Assembly (NCBI GenBank): GCA_900469615.1
Contig: UBYA01000029.1
Coordinates: forward strand, 172,504-236,503
From: Hyphomicrobiales bacterium
GTDB taxonomy: Bacteria; Pseudomonadota; Alphaproteobacteria; Rhizobiales; Rhizobiaceae
Length of the DNA stretch: 64,000 nt
Reading direction: 5' to 3'
The notes beneath the pieces are model-generated. The model was not told where the DNA came from. It did not search any database and saw only the letters and a list, made by a program, of their open reading frames with translations. Position 1 is the stretch's first letter; every line of letters begins with the position of its first letter. Below are positions 17,127 to 26,157 of the stretch, piece by piece. A program made the translations under genes and the position numbers.

Positions 17127-17365
17127 AGTCAGTCCTTTCAATTTCGGCGATTGGGAAACCGCGGCTTCAAACGCGTAAAGCAGGCGATTTCGCGATCTGC
17201 CGCTTCATTTATGATTGCCTTATGCATTTATTCAAGGGCAGCCTTGCATTACCAACAGAGCAAATCTGCTTTGTGTAAGAATCGATTACGCCCGAGAAAC
17301 TTTCTTGCGTATTTTCGTGCCTTATATAGAAGCTGGCGAGGGGGAATTAAAGAAAGGCAATAAAA

Positions 17366-17833
17366 GTGCTTCGCGCTGAGCTCGATGCCATCGATATCAA
17401 GATTCTGCGGGAACTCCAGCGAGACGGACGCATGACCAACGTCGAACTTGCGGACCGGGTGGGCATCTCGGCGCCGCCATGTCTGCGCCGCGTGCGCAAG
17501 CTGGAGGAGGCCGGCGTCATCGAAGGTTATCACGCCATGCTGAACAGCCCCAAGCTGGGCTTCGATCTCGTGGCGTTCTGCATGGTCGGCCTCAAGCATC
17601 AGTCGGAGGCCAATCTCAAGGCTTTCGCCAGCGCGACCTCGGCGTGGCCCTTGGTGCGGCAGGCCTGGATGGTCTCGGGCGACAGCGATTTCCTGCTGCA
17701 TTGCGTTGCGGAAAATCTCACCCGCTTCCAGGATTTCGTTATCGAAGTTCTAACCGCGAACGAGCATGTCGATACCGTGCGCACGATGCTGACCATCCGG
17801 CAGGTCAAGAAGCTCGGGCTGGTGGAGCTCTAG
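17366..17833 (+). CDS. lrp: Lrp/AsnC-family transcriptional regulator
   Basis: The 155-residue protein has an N-terminal HTH (about residues 7-50: DAIDIKILRELQRDGRMTNVELADRVGISAPPCLRRV) and a C-terminal RAM/AsnC ligand-binding domain. It starts with GTG at 17366 after an AAAGGCAA ribosome site. It is divergent from trxB; 239 bp between the starts should hold both promoters. Lrp-type proteins respond to amino acids and bind as octamers. The next gene begins 4 bp after its stop, which hints at cotranscription with the LPS-related genes. Confidence 0.9.
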   Translation: MLRAELDAIDIKILRELQRDGRMTNVELADRVGISAPPCLRRVRKLEEAGVIEGYHAMLNSPKLGFDLVAFCMVGLKHQSEANLKAFASATSAWPLVRQAWMVSGDSDFLLHCVAENLTRFQDFVIEVLTANEHVDTVRTMLTIRQVKKLGLVEL

Positions 17834-17837
17834 ACGG

Positions 17838-18746
17838 ATGGCGGATCGCCCCTGGCACAGGTCGCTGATCAAATCCGGCGTGCGCCTTTTCCTCGGCGGT
17901 TCGCTGGCTCATGTACAGGACTGGTTTCCCGGGCTCAGCATCGTTCGCAGCCAGAATATCAGCGAGGTGCATTATCGCGGGGCCAAGGTCTCAACCCTGG
18001 CGGGGATGGACCGGCTGCGGGAGCGCACCGGCGACCGGATCTACATCGTCGGCTCGGGGCCATCGATTCGCGATTGCGGCCTGAGTGGCCTGGAACCTGG
18101 AAGCGCCATTCTCCTGAACGGCGCCATCGGACTGATCGGCAGCCAGATCGACGAGCCGCTGGCCATCGCCATTGAGGACGAGCGCTTCGTCTGGCGGCAT
18201 ATCGACATGATACGCAGCAAGATCATGCCCGGCTCGCTCTGCCTGTTTTCCGTCTCGGTGCTGCGTGCGCTTTGCGAGATCGACAAGAACTGGCTGGCCG
18301 ACAAGACGATCATTCTGATCGACGACATCCGCAAGCCCTACGGCGCCCGCCGCCGTTCTCCCGACGACCTCAGGAAGCTGCAATATGTGCGGCTGGATGC
18401 CGAGGGATCGGCCGGTTTTTCGCTCTCGCCGGATCGCGGCGTTTTCCTGGGGGGATCGGTTGCCGTATCGGCCCTGCAATTTGCCTTCTATTGCGCGCGG
18501 CATGAAGTCGGCTTCCTGGGAATCGATATTTCCAATGCGGACGAGCCGCGTTTCTACGAGACAGGCAGCGACACTGCTTTTTCCGGCATTGCGCGGGCCG
18601 AAGGCCGCATCATCGAGCATCTTGTGCTCGCGCGTGAGATCGCCGCCGAGCGCGGCATCTCCTTCGTCAATTACTCCCCGGTCTCGGCACTATTGAAATA
18701 TGATTTCGGTTATGACGACAGGTTCGCGGTGAAGGCGAAGGCGTGA
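17838..18746 (+). CDS. LPS-locus protein with Rossmann-like fold, function unknown
   Basis: The 302-residue protein has a nucleotide-sugar-like Rossmann start RIYIVGSGPSIRD (about residues 67-79). GVFLGGSVAVSALQFAFYCARHEVGFLGIDIS (about 201-232) resembles the DUF115/MptE-like fold found in proteins of glycan and LPS loci. No classical glycosyltransferase DxD is obvious. It starts 4 bp after lrp and is followed by a glycosyltransferase gene, in the region that carries LPS core genes in Sinorhizobium. A role in core or surface-glycan assembly is inference from neighbours. Confidence 0.7.
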   Translation: MADRPWHRSLIKSGVRLFLGGSLAHVQDWFPGLSIVRSQNISEVHYRGAKVSTLAGMDRLRERTGDRIYIVGSGPSIRDCGLSGLEPGSAILLNGAIGLIGSQIDEPLAIAIEDERFVWRHIDMIRSKIMPGSLCLFSVSVLRALCEIDKNWLADKTIILIDDIRKPYGARRRSPDDLRKLQYVRLDAEGSAGFSLSPDRGVFLGGSVAVSALQFAFYCARHEVGFLGIDISNADEPRFYETGSDTAFSGIARAEGRIIEHLVLAREIAAERGISFVNYSPVSALLKYDFGYDDRFAVKAKA

Positions 18747-18797
18747 CGGCCGGACGGCAGCAAGGCTCGCGCACAGATTGGAAATAAGGTTGCAGGA

Positions 18798-19721
18798 ATG
18801 AAGCTCATGCGCTGGCTGAAGCCGAAAGCGTCCGACGCCAAGAAACTGGCCATCGATCCGCCCGAGCCGCGGCCAGGGCGCCATGGCATCGCCATTGCCG
18901 CCTGCGTCAAAAACGAGGCTCGCTACATCGAGGAGTGGGTGCGTTTCCATCGGGCGGTCGGCATTCGCCACTTCTATATCTATGATAACGGTTCCACGGA
19001 CGAGACCTGCTCATTTCTTCGAAGCCTGCTCAACGAGGAAGCGCTGACGATCATTCCCTGGGCCGGGCGCATGCGCGATGCGGCGACATCGGCGATGCTG
19101 AACGGGCAGGTCATCACTTTCGCGCATGCCATCCTGAATTTCGGCGGCGATTACCGCTGGATGGCGTTCATCGACGTCGACGAATTCCTGCTGCCGAAGG
19201 AGGCGGCGACCGTCGAGCAGGCGCTTGAAGCCGTCGGGGATTTTCCGAATGTCTCATTGCCGTGGCATATGTTTGCGACCAGCGGCCATGAGACGCCGCC
19301 GGATGGGCCTTTGACGCTGAACTATACGATGCGTGGCGCCGATCCGATGACGACAAAGGAAAATGTCAGCAATTTCAAATGTATCGTCGATCCTTGCGAA
19401 GTCACCGAGGTCAGCGTGCATCAGTTCCAGACGCGGGCTCACGGCGATCTGACGGCGAACGATGCCGGCAAGCGGTTTACGCGGCGTGCGCGGAAATCCC
19501 CCGACTTCTATTCGAACCGCTTCCTGCAGCTCAACCACTACTATACGAAATCCCGGCAGGAGCTGATGGAAAAGCTCGCGCGGGGATGGGCCTACGATAG
19601 CAGCGCGACGAAATATCGGGACAAGGTTCTGTCGGTCGTCAAAAGCATCGAGGAAGACATGGTGGACGACCGCTCGATGATCGACTTCATCGAGCGTAAC
19701 CGCATCGATCTCGGCGGCTGA
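18798..19721 (+). CDS. Glycosyltransferase, GT92/GT2-like (DUF23 type)
   Basis: The 307-residue protein has the donor-binding region IAACVKNEARYIEEWVRFHR and HFYIYDNGSTDET (residues 33-70) and the metal-binding DxD in FIDVDEFLLP (D126, D128), typical of GT92-like enzymes. The later HYYTKS motif also fits. It has no membrane segment, so it would act at the cytoplasmic face on LPS core or another glycan. It follows the unknown LPS-locus gene in the same direction and ends 8 bp from the convergent lpsB. Confidence 0.82.
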   Translation: MKLMRWLKPKASDAKKLAIDPPEPRPGRHGIAIAACVKNEARYIEEWVRFHRAVGIRHFYIYDNGSTDETCSFLRSLLNEEALTIIPWAGRMRDAATSAMLNGQVITFAHAILNFGGDYRWMAFIDVDEFLLPKEAATVEQALEAVGDFPNVSLPWHMFATSGHETPPDGPLTLNYTMRGADPMTTKENVSNFKCIVDPCEVTEVSVHQFQTRAHGDLTANDAGKRFTRRARKSPDFYSNRFLQLNHYYTKSRQELMEKLARGWAYDSSATKYRDKVLSVVKSIEEDMVDDRSMIDFIERNRIDLGG

Positions 19722-19729
19722 TCGGTCGC

Positions 19730-20809
19730 TTATTTATTGGCGACGAGTAAGCGCTTGTAAACGTCGCCGATGGCGGTCGCCTCCTTTTCCAGGGCGAATT
19801 CGCTGCGAACATGACGCACGGCATTCTCACCCTGGCGCAGCGTTTCCTCGGGATCGGCCAGATAGCGGGCGATCGCCTTGGTCAGGGCTTCGCCGTCGCC
19901 GGCGGGCACCACGGCTCCGGTTTCGCCCGGAACGATCATCTCGGCATAGGCGCCGGCATCCGAGGCGACGACTGCCGTGCGGGAGGCCATGGCCTCCAGC
20001 GGCGTCAGGCCGAAGCCTTCGTTGCGGGAAGGGGCGACGTAAAGGGTGGCGCGGCGATACCAGGGCTTGATGTCTTCGACCTCGCCCATGAACCGGATGC
20101 GGTCGGCAAGGCCGGCGGCGGCCACCATCTTCTCCAGCTCATCGCCGAAGCTGCGATGCTCGGCGGTGACACGGCCGCAGACCACGGCCGTCCAGTCCGG
20201 GTGCTGCGGCAGAAGCTCGATCATCGCCTTGACGAATAGATCGGTGCCTTTCTGATGCCGGACGCGGCCGAAGCAGCCGACCAGATAGGAGCCGGGCAGG
20301 CCGGTTGCGGCCATGCGGTCGTCGGGCCTTTCCGGCGGATGAAAGCGGTTGAGATCGACGCCATGCTGGATGACGGTGTGCGGCACCTCGAGAAAGCTGC
20401 CGGAGCGAGTGCTCGTGGCAATCACGGCGTCCATCCGGCGGATGAGCCAGCGCGTGTAGCCGGTGTGGCGGCGCTGGGCCGCCGAGGTGAAGACCAGCTT
20501 GAGGGGCATGCGCAGAACCGAACGCAGCAGCAGGCCCACAAGCATTTCGTTATTGCGGCGGGCATGCCAGACGCGTACGCGGTAGCGGCGCGGCCTTGCC
20601 CAGAGGCCGAACAGTCTCAGCCAGCCGAGTTTGGGAAGGTCTTCCGGCAGGCCGGGGCCGAGCGTGGCGATATGATAGCCGAGCTCGACCTGCTTGGGGA
20701 TCAATTGCACGATCGTCGATGTGACGCCGGAAAGCCGGCGTTTGAAATTCGTTGCTATGATTTCGATCTCGCTGAGATCGCTTGCATGCGCTGAATCACG
20801 ATCGCGCAC
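19730..20809 (-). CDS. lpsB: LPS core mannosyltransferase LpsB/LpcC
   Basis: The 359-residue GT4-family (GT-B fold) glycosyltransferase has the N-terminal acceptor region FKRRLSGVTSTIVQLIP, characteristic of rhizobial LpsB/LpcC. Its donor-side motifs are VGCFGRVRHQKGTDLFVKAM and the E-x7-E segment SRNEGFGLTPLEAMAS. LpsB transfers an inner-core mannose in LPS synthesis at the cytoplasmic face; mutants in relatives are altered in symbiosis. The start is probably the GTG at 20809, 6 bp after greA, as no better codon is in frame. The close spacing suggests a greA-lpsB transcript. Confidence 0.88.
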   Translation of the reverse strand: MRDRDSAHASDLSEIEIIATNFKRRLSGVTSTIVQLIPKQVELGYHIATLGPGLPEDLPKLGWLRLFGLWARPRRYRVRVWHARRNNEMLVGLLLRSVLRMPLKLVFTSAAQRRHTGYTRWLIRRMDAVIATSTRSGSFLEVPHTVIQHGVDLNRFHPPERPDDRMAATGLPGSYLVGCFGRVRHQKGTDLFVKAMIELLPQHPDWTAVVCGRVTAEHRSFGDELEKMVAAAGLADRIRFMGEVEDIKPWYRRATLYVAPSRNEGFGLTPLEAMASRTAVVASDAGAYAEMIVPGETGAVVPAGDGEALTKAIARYLADPEETLRQGENAVRHVRSEFALEKEATAIGDVYKRLLVANK

Positions 20810-20815
20810 GGGCGA

Positions 20816-21292
20816 TCAGCCCCAGGAGACGGAGAGGATTTCGTAGGCCTTGGCGCCGCCGGGAGCATTGACCTCGATGGAATCGCCGACTTCCTTGCCG
20901 ATCAGCGCACGCGCGATCGGGGAGGAGATGGAGATGCGGCCTGCCTTCACATCGGCTTCCTGATCCCCGACGATCTGATAGACCTTCTCTTCCTCGGTGT
21001 CTTCATCGACGAGCTTCACCTTCGCGCCGAACTTGATCTTCGAACCGGACATCTTGGTGAGGTCGATGACTTCCGCACGCGCTGTCAGATCTTCAAGCTC
21101 GCTGATGCGGCCTTCATTGTGGCTCTGTGCTTCCTTGGCGGCGTGGTACTCGGCATTTTCGGAAAGATCGCCATGGGCGCGTGCTTCCGCAATTGCCTCG
21201 ATGATTCGCGGGCGCTCTTCCTGCTGACGCCAGCGCAGTTCTTCCTGCAGCTTGACGAACCCGTTCTGTGTCATCGGTACCTTTTCAACCAT
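20816..21292 (-). CDS. greA: Transcription elongation factor GreA
   Basis: The 158-residue GreA is full length. The N-terminal coiled coil carries the acidic tip HGDLSENAEYHAAKEAQ, whose D42 and E45 place Mg2+ in the RNA polymerase active site and stimulate cleavage of backtracked RNA. The C-terminal FKBP-like domain ends in PGGAKAYEILSVSWG. Upstream lies a terminator-like hairpin in what looks like its own leader RNA. Downstream, lpsB begins 6 bp after the stop. Confidence 0.96.
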   Translation of the reverse strand: MVEKVPMTQNGFVKLQEELRWRQQEERPRIIEAIAEARAHGDLSENAEYHAAKEAQSHNEGRISELEDLTARAEVIDLTKMSGSKIKFGAKVKLVDEDTEEEKVYQIVGDQEADVKAGRISISSPIARALIGKEVGDSIEVNAPGGAKAYEILSVSWG

Positions 21293-21330
21293 TTGCCTTG
21301 TCCTTCACTCCCTGCGCTGCTCTTCCGCAC

Positions 21331-21370
21331 ACACAAAAGAAAACAGGTTCCGAAGCGGTGCTTCGGAACC
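21331..21370 (-). terminator. Terminator-like hairpin upstream of greA
   Basis: On the minus strand GGTTCCGAAGC-acc-GCTTCGGAACC (11-bp perfect stem, 21370-21346) is followed by the T-rich TGTTTTCTTTTG. It lies 220 bp after the carB stop and 38 bp before the greA start. It is therefore either the carB terminator or an attenuator in the greA leader. Confidence 0.75.
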
Positions 21371-21391
21371 AGTAGAGCCGTAACTTTTTCA

Positions 21392-21421
21392 TCTATAGCA
21401 GATTGCGACAGCCGATTTCCA
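21392..21421 (-). promoter_or_regulatory. Candidate greA promoter
   Basis: On the minus strand TGGAAA (21421-21416), an 18-nt spacer and TATAGA (21397-21392) would start RNA near 21385. That places the terminator-like hairpin inside a greA leader of about 90 nt. The -35 matches consensus at four of six positions. Confidence 0.45.
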
Positions 21422-21589
21422 GAAAATTCGATGCTTTAAGGAATGCCGCTGCCAGTTCGCGCATGCCCGCCACTGTTCGCCGTGACAAGCGAAGAGGCAT
21501 CTTTCGCAAGCGTTGCATCGCTCTTGCGGCGCCGGGATAAATGTGAGGCGACTACCGTTTCTCACATTCGTCCCGGCTCGTTCCGTTCG

Positions 21590-24500
21590 TCAGAAATAGC
21601 TCTGCAACGGCTGGACCTCGAGGTTTCCGGCCTTCAGCGCCTTGATCGCCATGGCGGCGGCTTCGGCGCCGGCCATGGTGGTGTAATAGGGCACCTTCTG
21701 CATCAGCGTCGCGCGGCGCAGCGACTTCGAATCCGAGATCGCCTTGTTGCTGTCGGTCGTGTTGATGACGAGCTGGACCTGACGGTTGCGGATGGCGTCC
21801 TCGATATGCGGACGGCCTTCCAGTACCTTGTTGATCTTCGTCGCCTCGATGCCGTTTTCGGCGAGGAAGCGCTGGGTCCCGCCGGTCGCGAGCACCTTGA
21901 AGCCCTGTTCCGTCAGCATGCGGATGGCCGGCAGGACGCGTGGCTTGTCGTCGTCGCGGACCGAAACGAAGACCGTTCCGTCGCGCGGCAATTCGACGCC
22001 GGCGCCGAGCTGCGACTTGGCGAAGGCCAGCGCGAAATCCGTATCCAGGCCGATGACTTCGCCGGTCGAGCGCATTTCCGGCCCGAGCAGGATGTCGACG
22101 CCGGGGAAGCGCGCGAAGGGGAAGACGGCTTCCTTGACCGCGATGTGCTTCAATCTGCGCGGATCGGGCTTTTCGCCATAGGCGGCGAAGGTGGCATCCA
22201 GCTTCTCGCCAGCCATGACGCGGGCAGCGATCTTGGCGATCGGCGCGCCGATGGTCTTGGCGACGAAAGGCACCGTGCGCGAAGCGCGCGGATTGACTTC
22301 GAGCACGTAGACATTGCCGTCCTGGATGGCGAACTGAACGTTCATCAGGCCGCCGACGTTCAACGCCTTGGCCATCGCCTTTGCCTGACGCTCCAGCTCA
22401 TCGATCATGGCCGGGGAGAGGGTGCGCGGCGGCAGCGAGCAGGCCGAGTCGCCGGAATGGATGCCGGCTTCCTCGATATGCTCCATGATGCCGGCGACAT
22501 AGACGTCGGTGCCGTCGGACAGGCAATCCACGTCGACTTCGATGGCATTGGTAAGATAGCTGTCGAACAGAAGCGGGTTCTTGCCGAGCAGCGTGTTGAT
22601 CTGGCCGGTCTTGTCGTTCGGATAGCGCTGCTTGATGTCTTCCGGCACCAGTTCGGGCACGGTATCGAGCAGGTAGCCCTGAAGCTGGCCTTCCGAATGG
22701 ATGATCTGCATGGCGCGGCCGCCGAGAACGTAGGACGGGCGCACAACCAGCGGGAAGCCGATCTCGCCGGCAACGAGACGCGCCTGCTCGACCGAGTAGG
22801 CGATGCCGTTGTTCGGCTGGTTGAGGTCGAGCTTCATCAAAAGCTTCTGGAAACGATCGCGGTCTTCGGCAAGGTCGATGGCATCCGGGGCCGTGCCGAG
22901 GATCGGGATGCCGTTCTTTTCGAGGGCTTCCGCGAGCTTCAGCGGTGTCTGGCCGCCGAACTGCACGATGACGCCGACGACCTCGCCCTTTTCCTGCTCT
23001 GCGCGCAGGATTTCGATGACATCTTCCGCCGTCAGCGGCTCGAAATAGAGGCGGTCCGAGGTGTCGTAGTCAGTCGAAACCGTCTCGGGGTTGCAGTTGA
23101 TCATGATCGCTTCGTAGCCCGCGTCCTTCAGTGCGAAGGCGGCATGGCAGCAGCAATAATCGAATTCGATGCCCTGGCCGATGCGGTTCGGGCCGCCACC
23201 GAGAATGACGACCTTCTTGCGGTCGGAAACCTGGGCTTCGGACCGGGCGGCACCCACGAACGGCATCTCGTAGGTCGAATACATATAGGCGGTCGGCGAG
23301 GCGAATTCGGCCGCGCAGGTGTCGATGCGCTTGAAGACCGGGCGGACATTCAGCGAATTGCGGAGCTCGGCCACTTCCTTCGGGCGCTTGCCGGCGAGGG
23401 TTGCAAGACGTGCGTCGGAGAAGCCCATGGCCTTGAGCATGCGCAGATTGGCGGCGTCGCCGGGCAGGCCGTGCTCGCGGATGCGGGCTTCCATATCGAC
23501 GATATTCTTGAGCTGCTCGAGGAACCAGGGATCGATCTTGCAGCCTTCGTGCACCTCTTCGATGCTGAGCCCCGAGCGCAAAGCCTGGGCGACCATGCGC
23601 AGACGGTCCGGCGTCGGCGTGCCGATGGCGGCGCGAATGGCGTTGCGGCTGCCTTCGCCTTCCTCCGTGCCGGGAATCTCGATCTCGTCGAGGCCCGTCA
23701 GGCCGGTTTCAAGACCGCGCAGTGCCTTCTGCAGCGACTCGGCAAAGGTGCGGCCGATCGCCATGACCTCGCCGACCGACTTCATGGCCGTGGTCAGAAC
23801 CGGGGAGGCACCGGGGAATTTCTCGAAGGCGAAGCGCGGGATCTTGGTGACGACATAGTCGATCGACGGTTCGAAGGAGGCAGGCGTCGCGCCGCCGGTG
23901 ATGTCGTTTTCGAGCTCGTCCAGCGTATAGCCGACGGCCAGCTTGGCCGCGATCTTGGCGATCGGGAAGCCGGTGGCCTTCGAGGCCAGCGCCGAGGACC
24001 GCGACACGCGCGGATTCATTTCGATGACGACGAGACGGCCATCCTTCGGGTTGACCGCGAACTGTACGTTCGAGCCGCCGGTTTCGACGCCGATCTCGCG
24101 CAGGACGGCGATCGAGGCGTTGCGCATGATCTGGTATTCTTTGTCCGTCAGCGTCAGCGCCGGAGCGACGGTGATCGAGTCACCCGTATGAACGCCCATC
24201 GGATCGATGTTTTCGATGGAGCAGATGATGATGCAGTTGTCCGCCTTGTCGCGGACGACCTCCATCTCGAATTCCTTCCAGCCGAGCACCGATTCTTCGA
24301 CCAGCACTTCGGTCGTCGGCGAGGCATCGAGGCCGCCGCCGACGATTTCGAAGAATTCCGAGCGGTTGTAGGCGATGCCGCCGCCGGTGCCGCCGAGGGT
24401 AAAGGACGGGCGAATGATGGCGGGCAGGCCGACATGATCGATCGCCTGGGCGGCAATCGCCATCGCATGGCTCATGTAACGCTGCTTGCGGTCGCTCTCG

Positions 24501-25075
24501 CCGAGGTTCCACTGGTTTTCAAGCTCGTCGAGCGCCTTGTCGAGCTCCGCGCCGGTCAGCTGCGCCTTGAGCTTGCTGCGCTCGGCCTCATGCGTCTTGC
24601 GGTCGGCATCCTTGATGTCGGTAGCGTTTGCCAGCATGGAGCGCGGCGTTTCGAGGCCGATGCGTGCCATGGCTTCGCGGAAGAGGGCGCGGTCTTCGGC
24701 CATGTCGATGGCGGCGGGCTTGGCGCCGATCATTTCGACATTGTAGCGGTCGAGCACGCCCATGCGTTTCAGCGAGAGGGCGGTGTTGAGCGCGGTCTGG
24801 CCACCCATGGTCGGCAGCAGCGCATCCGGGCGCTCCTTGGCGATGATCTTGGCGACCACCTCAGGCGTGATCGGCTCGACATAGGTCGCATCCGCCAGAC
24901 CCGGATCGGTCATGATCGTTGCCGGATTGGAGTTGACGAGGATGACGCGGTAGCCTTCCTCCTTCAGTGCCTTGCAGGCCTGCGTGCCCGAATAGTCGAA
25001 TTCGCAAGCCTGTCCGATAACAATCGGTCCTGCACCGATAATGAGGATCGATTTGATATCTTGGCGCTTCGGCAT
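21590..25075 (-). CDS. carB: Carbamoyl-phosphate synthase large subunit
   Basis: The 1161-residue large subunit makes carbamoyl phosphate from bicarbonate, ATP and glutamine-derived ammonia for arginine and pyrimidine synthesis. Two homologous halves are visible, each with an ATP-grasp domain: first half MGGQTALNTALSL and ATGFPIAKIAAKLAVGYTLDEL; second half GGGPNRIGQGIEFDYCC and EVNPRASRTVPFVAKTIG. A C-terminal MGS-like regulatory domain follows (from about residue 1025, VSVRDDDKP...ATGGTQRFLAENG). The length is normal for alphaproteobacteria, with an insert in the first half (about 170-220). The small subunit carA is 8.4 kb away. Confidence 0.97.
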   Translation of the reverse strand: MPKRQDIKSILIIGAGPIVIGQACEFDYSGTQACKALKEEGYRVILVNSNPATIMTDPGLADATYVEPITPEVVAKIIAKERPDALLPTMGGQTALNTALSLKRMGVLDRYNVEMIGAKPAAIDMAEDRALFREAMARIGLETPRSMLANATDIKDADRKTHEAERSKLKAQLTGAELDKALDELENQWNLGESDRKQRYMSHAMAIAAQAIDHVGLPAIIRPSFTLGGTGGGIAYNRSEFFEIVGGGLDASPTTEVLVEESVLGWKEFEMEVVRDKADNCIIICSIENIDPMGVHTGDSITVAPALTLTDKEYQIMRNASIAVLREIGVETGGSNVQFAVNPKDGRLVVIEMNPRVSRSSALASKATGFPIAKIAAKLAVGYTLDELENDITGGATPASFEPSIDYVVTKIPRFAFEKFPGASPVLTTAMKSVGEVMAIGRTFAESLQKALRGLETGLTGLDEIEIPGTEEGEGSRNAIRAAIGTPTPDRLRMVAQALRSGLSIEEVHEGCKIDPWFLEQLKNIVDMEARIREHGLPGDAANLRMLKAMGFSDARLATLAGKRPKEVAELRNSLNVRPVFKRIDTCAAEFASPTAYMYSTYEMPFVGAARSEAQVSDRKKVVILGGGPNRIGQGIEFDYCCCHAAFALKDAGYEAIMINCNPETVSTDYDTSDRLYFEPLTAEDVIEILRAEQEKGEVVGVIVQFGGQTPLKLAEALEKNGIPILGTAPDAIDLAEDRDRFQKLLMKLDLNQPNNGIAYSVEQARLVAGEIGFPLVVRPSYVLGGRAMQIIHSEGQLQGYLLDTVPELVPEDIKQRYPNDKTGQINTLLGKNPLLFDSYLTNAIEVDVDCLSDGTDVYVAGIMEHIEEAGIHSGDSACSLPPRTLSPAMIDELERQAKAMAKALNVGGLMNVQFAIQDGNVYVLEVNPRASRTVPFVAKTIGAPIAKIAARVMAGEKLDATFAAYGEKPDPRRLKHIAVKEAVFPFARFPGVDILLGPEMRSTGEVIGLDTDFALAFAKSQLGAGVELPRDGTVFVSVRDDDKPRVLPAIRMLTEQGFKVLATGGTQRFLAENGIEATKINKVLEGRPHIEDAIRNRQVQLVINTTDSNKAISDSKSLRRATLMQKVPYYTTMAGAEAAAMAIKALKAGNLEVQPLQSYF

Positions 25076-25247
25076 GGGCTCTCATCCGTTTTTTTCGTTG
25101 CGCGAAAAACCGGCCAGGGTGGGAGGTCACCGGCCGGGGCGCTATGGGCAATATTTTCAGGCTAGAAGCGGCTTATAGGCAAATGTATTTGCAAACGGAA
25201 CCCCATAAATGGTGGAATCGACATGAATTCTGCAGGCTTTGCCGCCA

Positions 25248-26072
25248 TTAGCCGAAACGACGCCGGACAGCCTCGGCATAGGAGCGGCTGACGGGCATTT
25301 GCGCGCCGTCACGCGCGATGACGAAAAGCTTGCCGTTGTCGCGTTTCAGGCCGGCGACGTGATCCGCCGCGACCCAATGGGATCGATGCAGGCGGATGCC
25401 TTCGGTATTGCCGATTTCCGTCAGCGCATCGCCGAAGCGCAGCAGAATGAGCTCGCGCCCGCGGCTGGTCACGACCTCGGTATAGTGGTCGCGGACGGTC
25501 AGTCTCATCAGCTTTCCGCGGTTCTCCGGCTTCAGGCGCGACAAGATCGGCGCTTGCGGAGGAGCGGCGCTGATTTCGGACATGCCTGGCGTGGGCGGTG
25601 CCATGTTTGCGCTGCCAGAGCCTTCGGCCGCCGTTGCGATCTGCCGGTGCATGGTCAGATAGGTCAGGATGCAAAAGAGAATGCAGAGCGGCACCGAGGA
25701 AAGCGATTGCAGCAGGCTGCCCGTCAGGGTGGGGATCGTGCCGAAGAAGATGAGGTCGACGAGCGCTATGCCGAAGCCCATGGGCAGCGCGGCGACGATC
25801 GAGCCCGTCATCATCCTGGCAAACATGTTCGGCAGCGCATGCCGCAGAAGGATTTCGGCGGCCACGGAAAAGACGATCGCTATGGACCATGCCACGGCAT
25901 GAAGGACGAGCCAGTAGCCCAGCCGCTCACCGGGCATCAATCGTGTAAGGGTGCCATAGGGACCGGTTACGGCAAAGATCAGCACAACCGTAGCAAAGGT
26001 CGCCCAAAAGCGCGGCGATCGCCGAAAGACTTGCAACTCGCGAAGCGTGGATTGCAGAAATGTGTGATCCAC
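25248..26072 (-). CDS. Membrane-anchored LytTR transcriptional regulator
   Basis: About 274 residues from the GTG at 26072. The N-terminal half holds four hydrophobic segments (FWATFATVVLIFAVTG, YWLVLHAVAWSIAIVFSVA, MTGSIVAALPMGFGIALVDLIFFG, SVPLCILFCILTYL). The last 95 residues or so form a LytTR DNA-binding domain (LMRLTVRDHYTEVVTSRGRELILLRFGDAL...RLHRSHWVAADHV). Such proteins bind DNA while tethered to the inner membrane. The frame is open up to an ATG at 26159, but that start would overlap the divergent gene head to head, so a downstream GTG (26072 or 26123) is more likely. Confidence 0.82.
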   Translation of the reverse strand: MDHTFLQSTLRELQVFRRSPRFWATFATVVLIFAVTGPYGTLTRLMPGERLGYWLVLHAVAWSIAIVFSVAAEILLRHALPNMFARMMTGSIVAALPMGFGIALVDLIFFGTIPTLTGSLLQSLSSVPLCILFCILTYLTMHRQIATAAEGSGSANMAPPTPGMSEISAAPPQAPILSRLKPENRGKLMRLTVRDHYTEVVTSRGRELILLRFGDALTEIGNTEGIRLHRSHWVAADHVAGLKRDNGKLFVIARDGAQMPVSRSYAEAVRRRFG

Positions 26073-26157
26073 GAAAATTCCCGCTCTTTCGTGCAATTTC
26101 GATTGAGAGAACAATAGTATCACGGAAAGGCTCGATAAACTCAACCGGATACAGGTC

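Noticed and set aside
21443..25165. A 1240-codon open frame on the plus strand
   Set aside because: It is the antisense shadow of carB, which has clear domains and family length. The plus-strand product shows only the Arg/Asp/Gly-rich composition typical of high-GC antisense frames.
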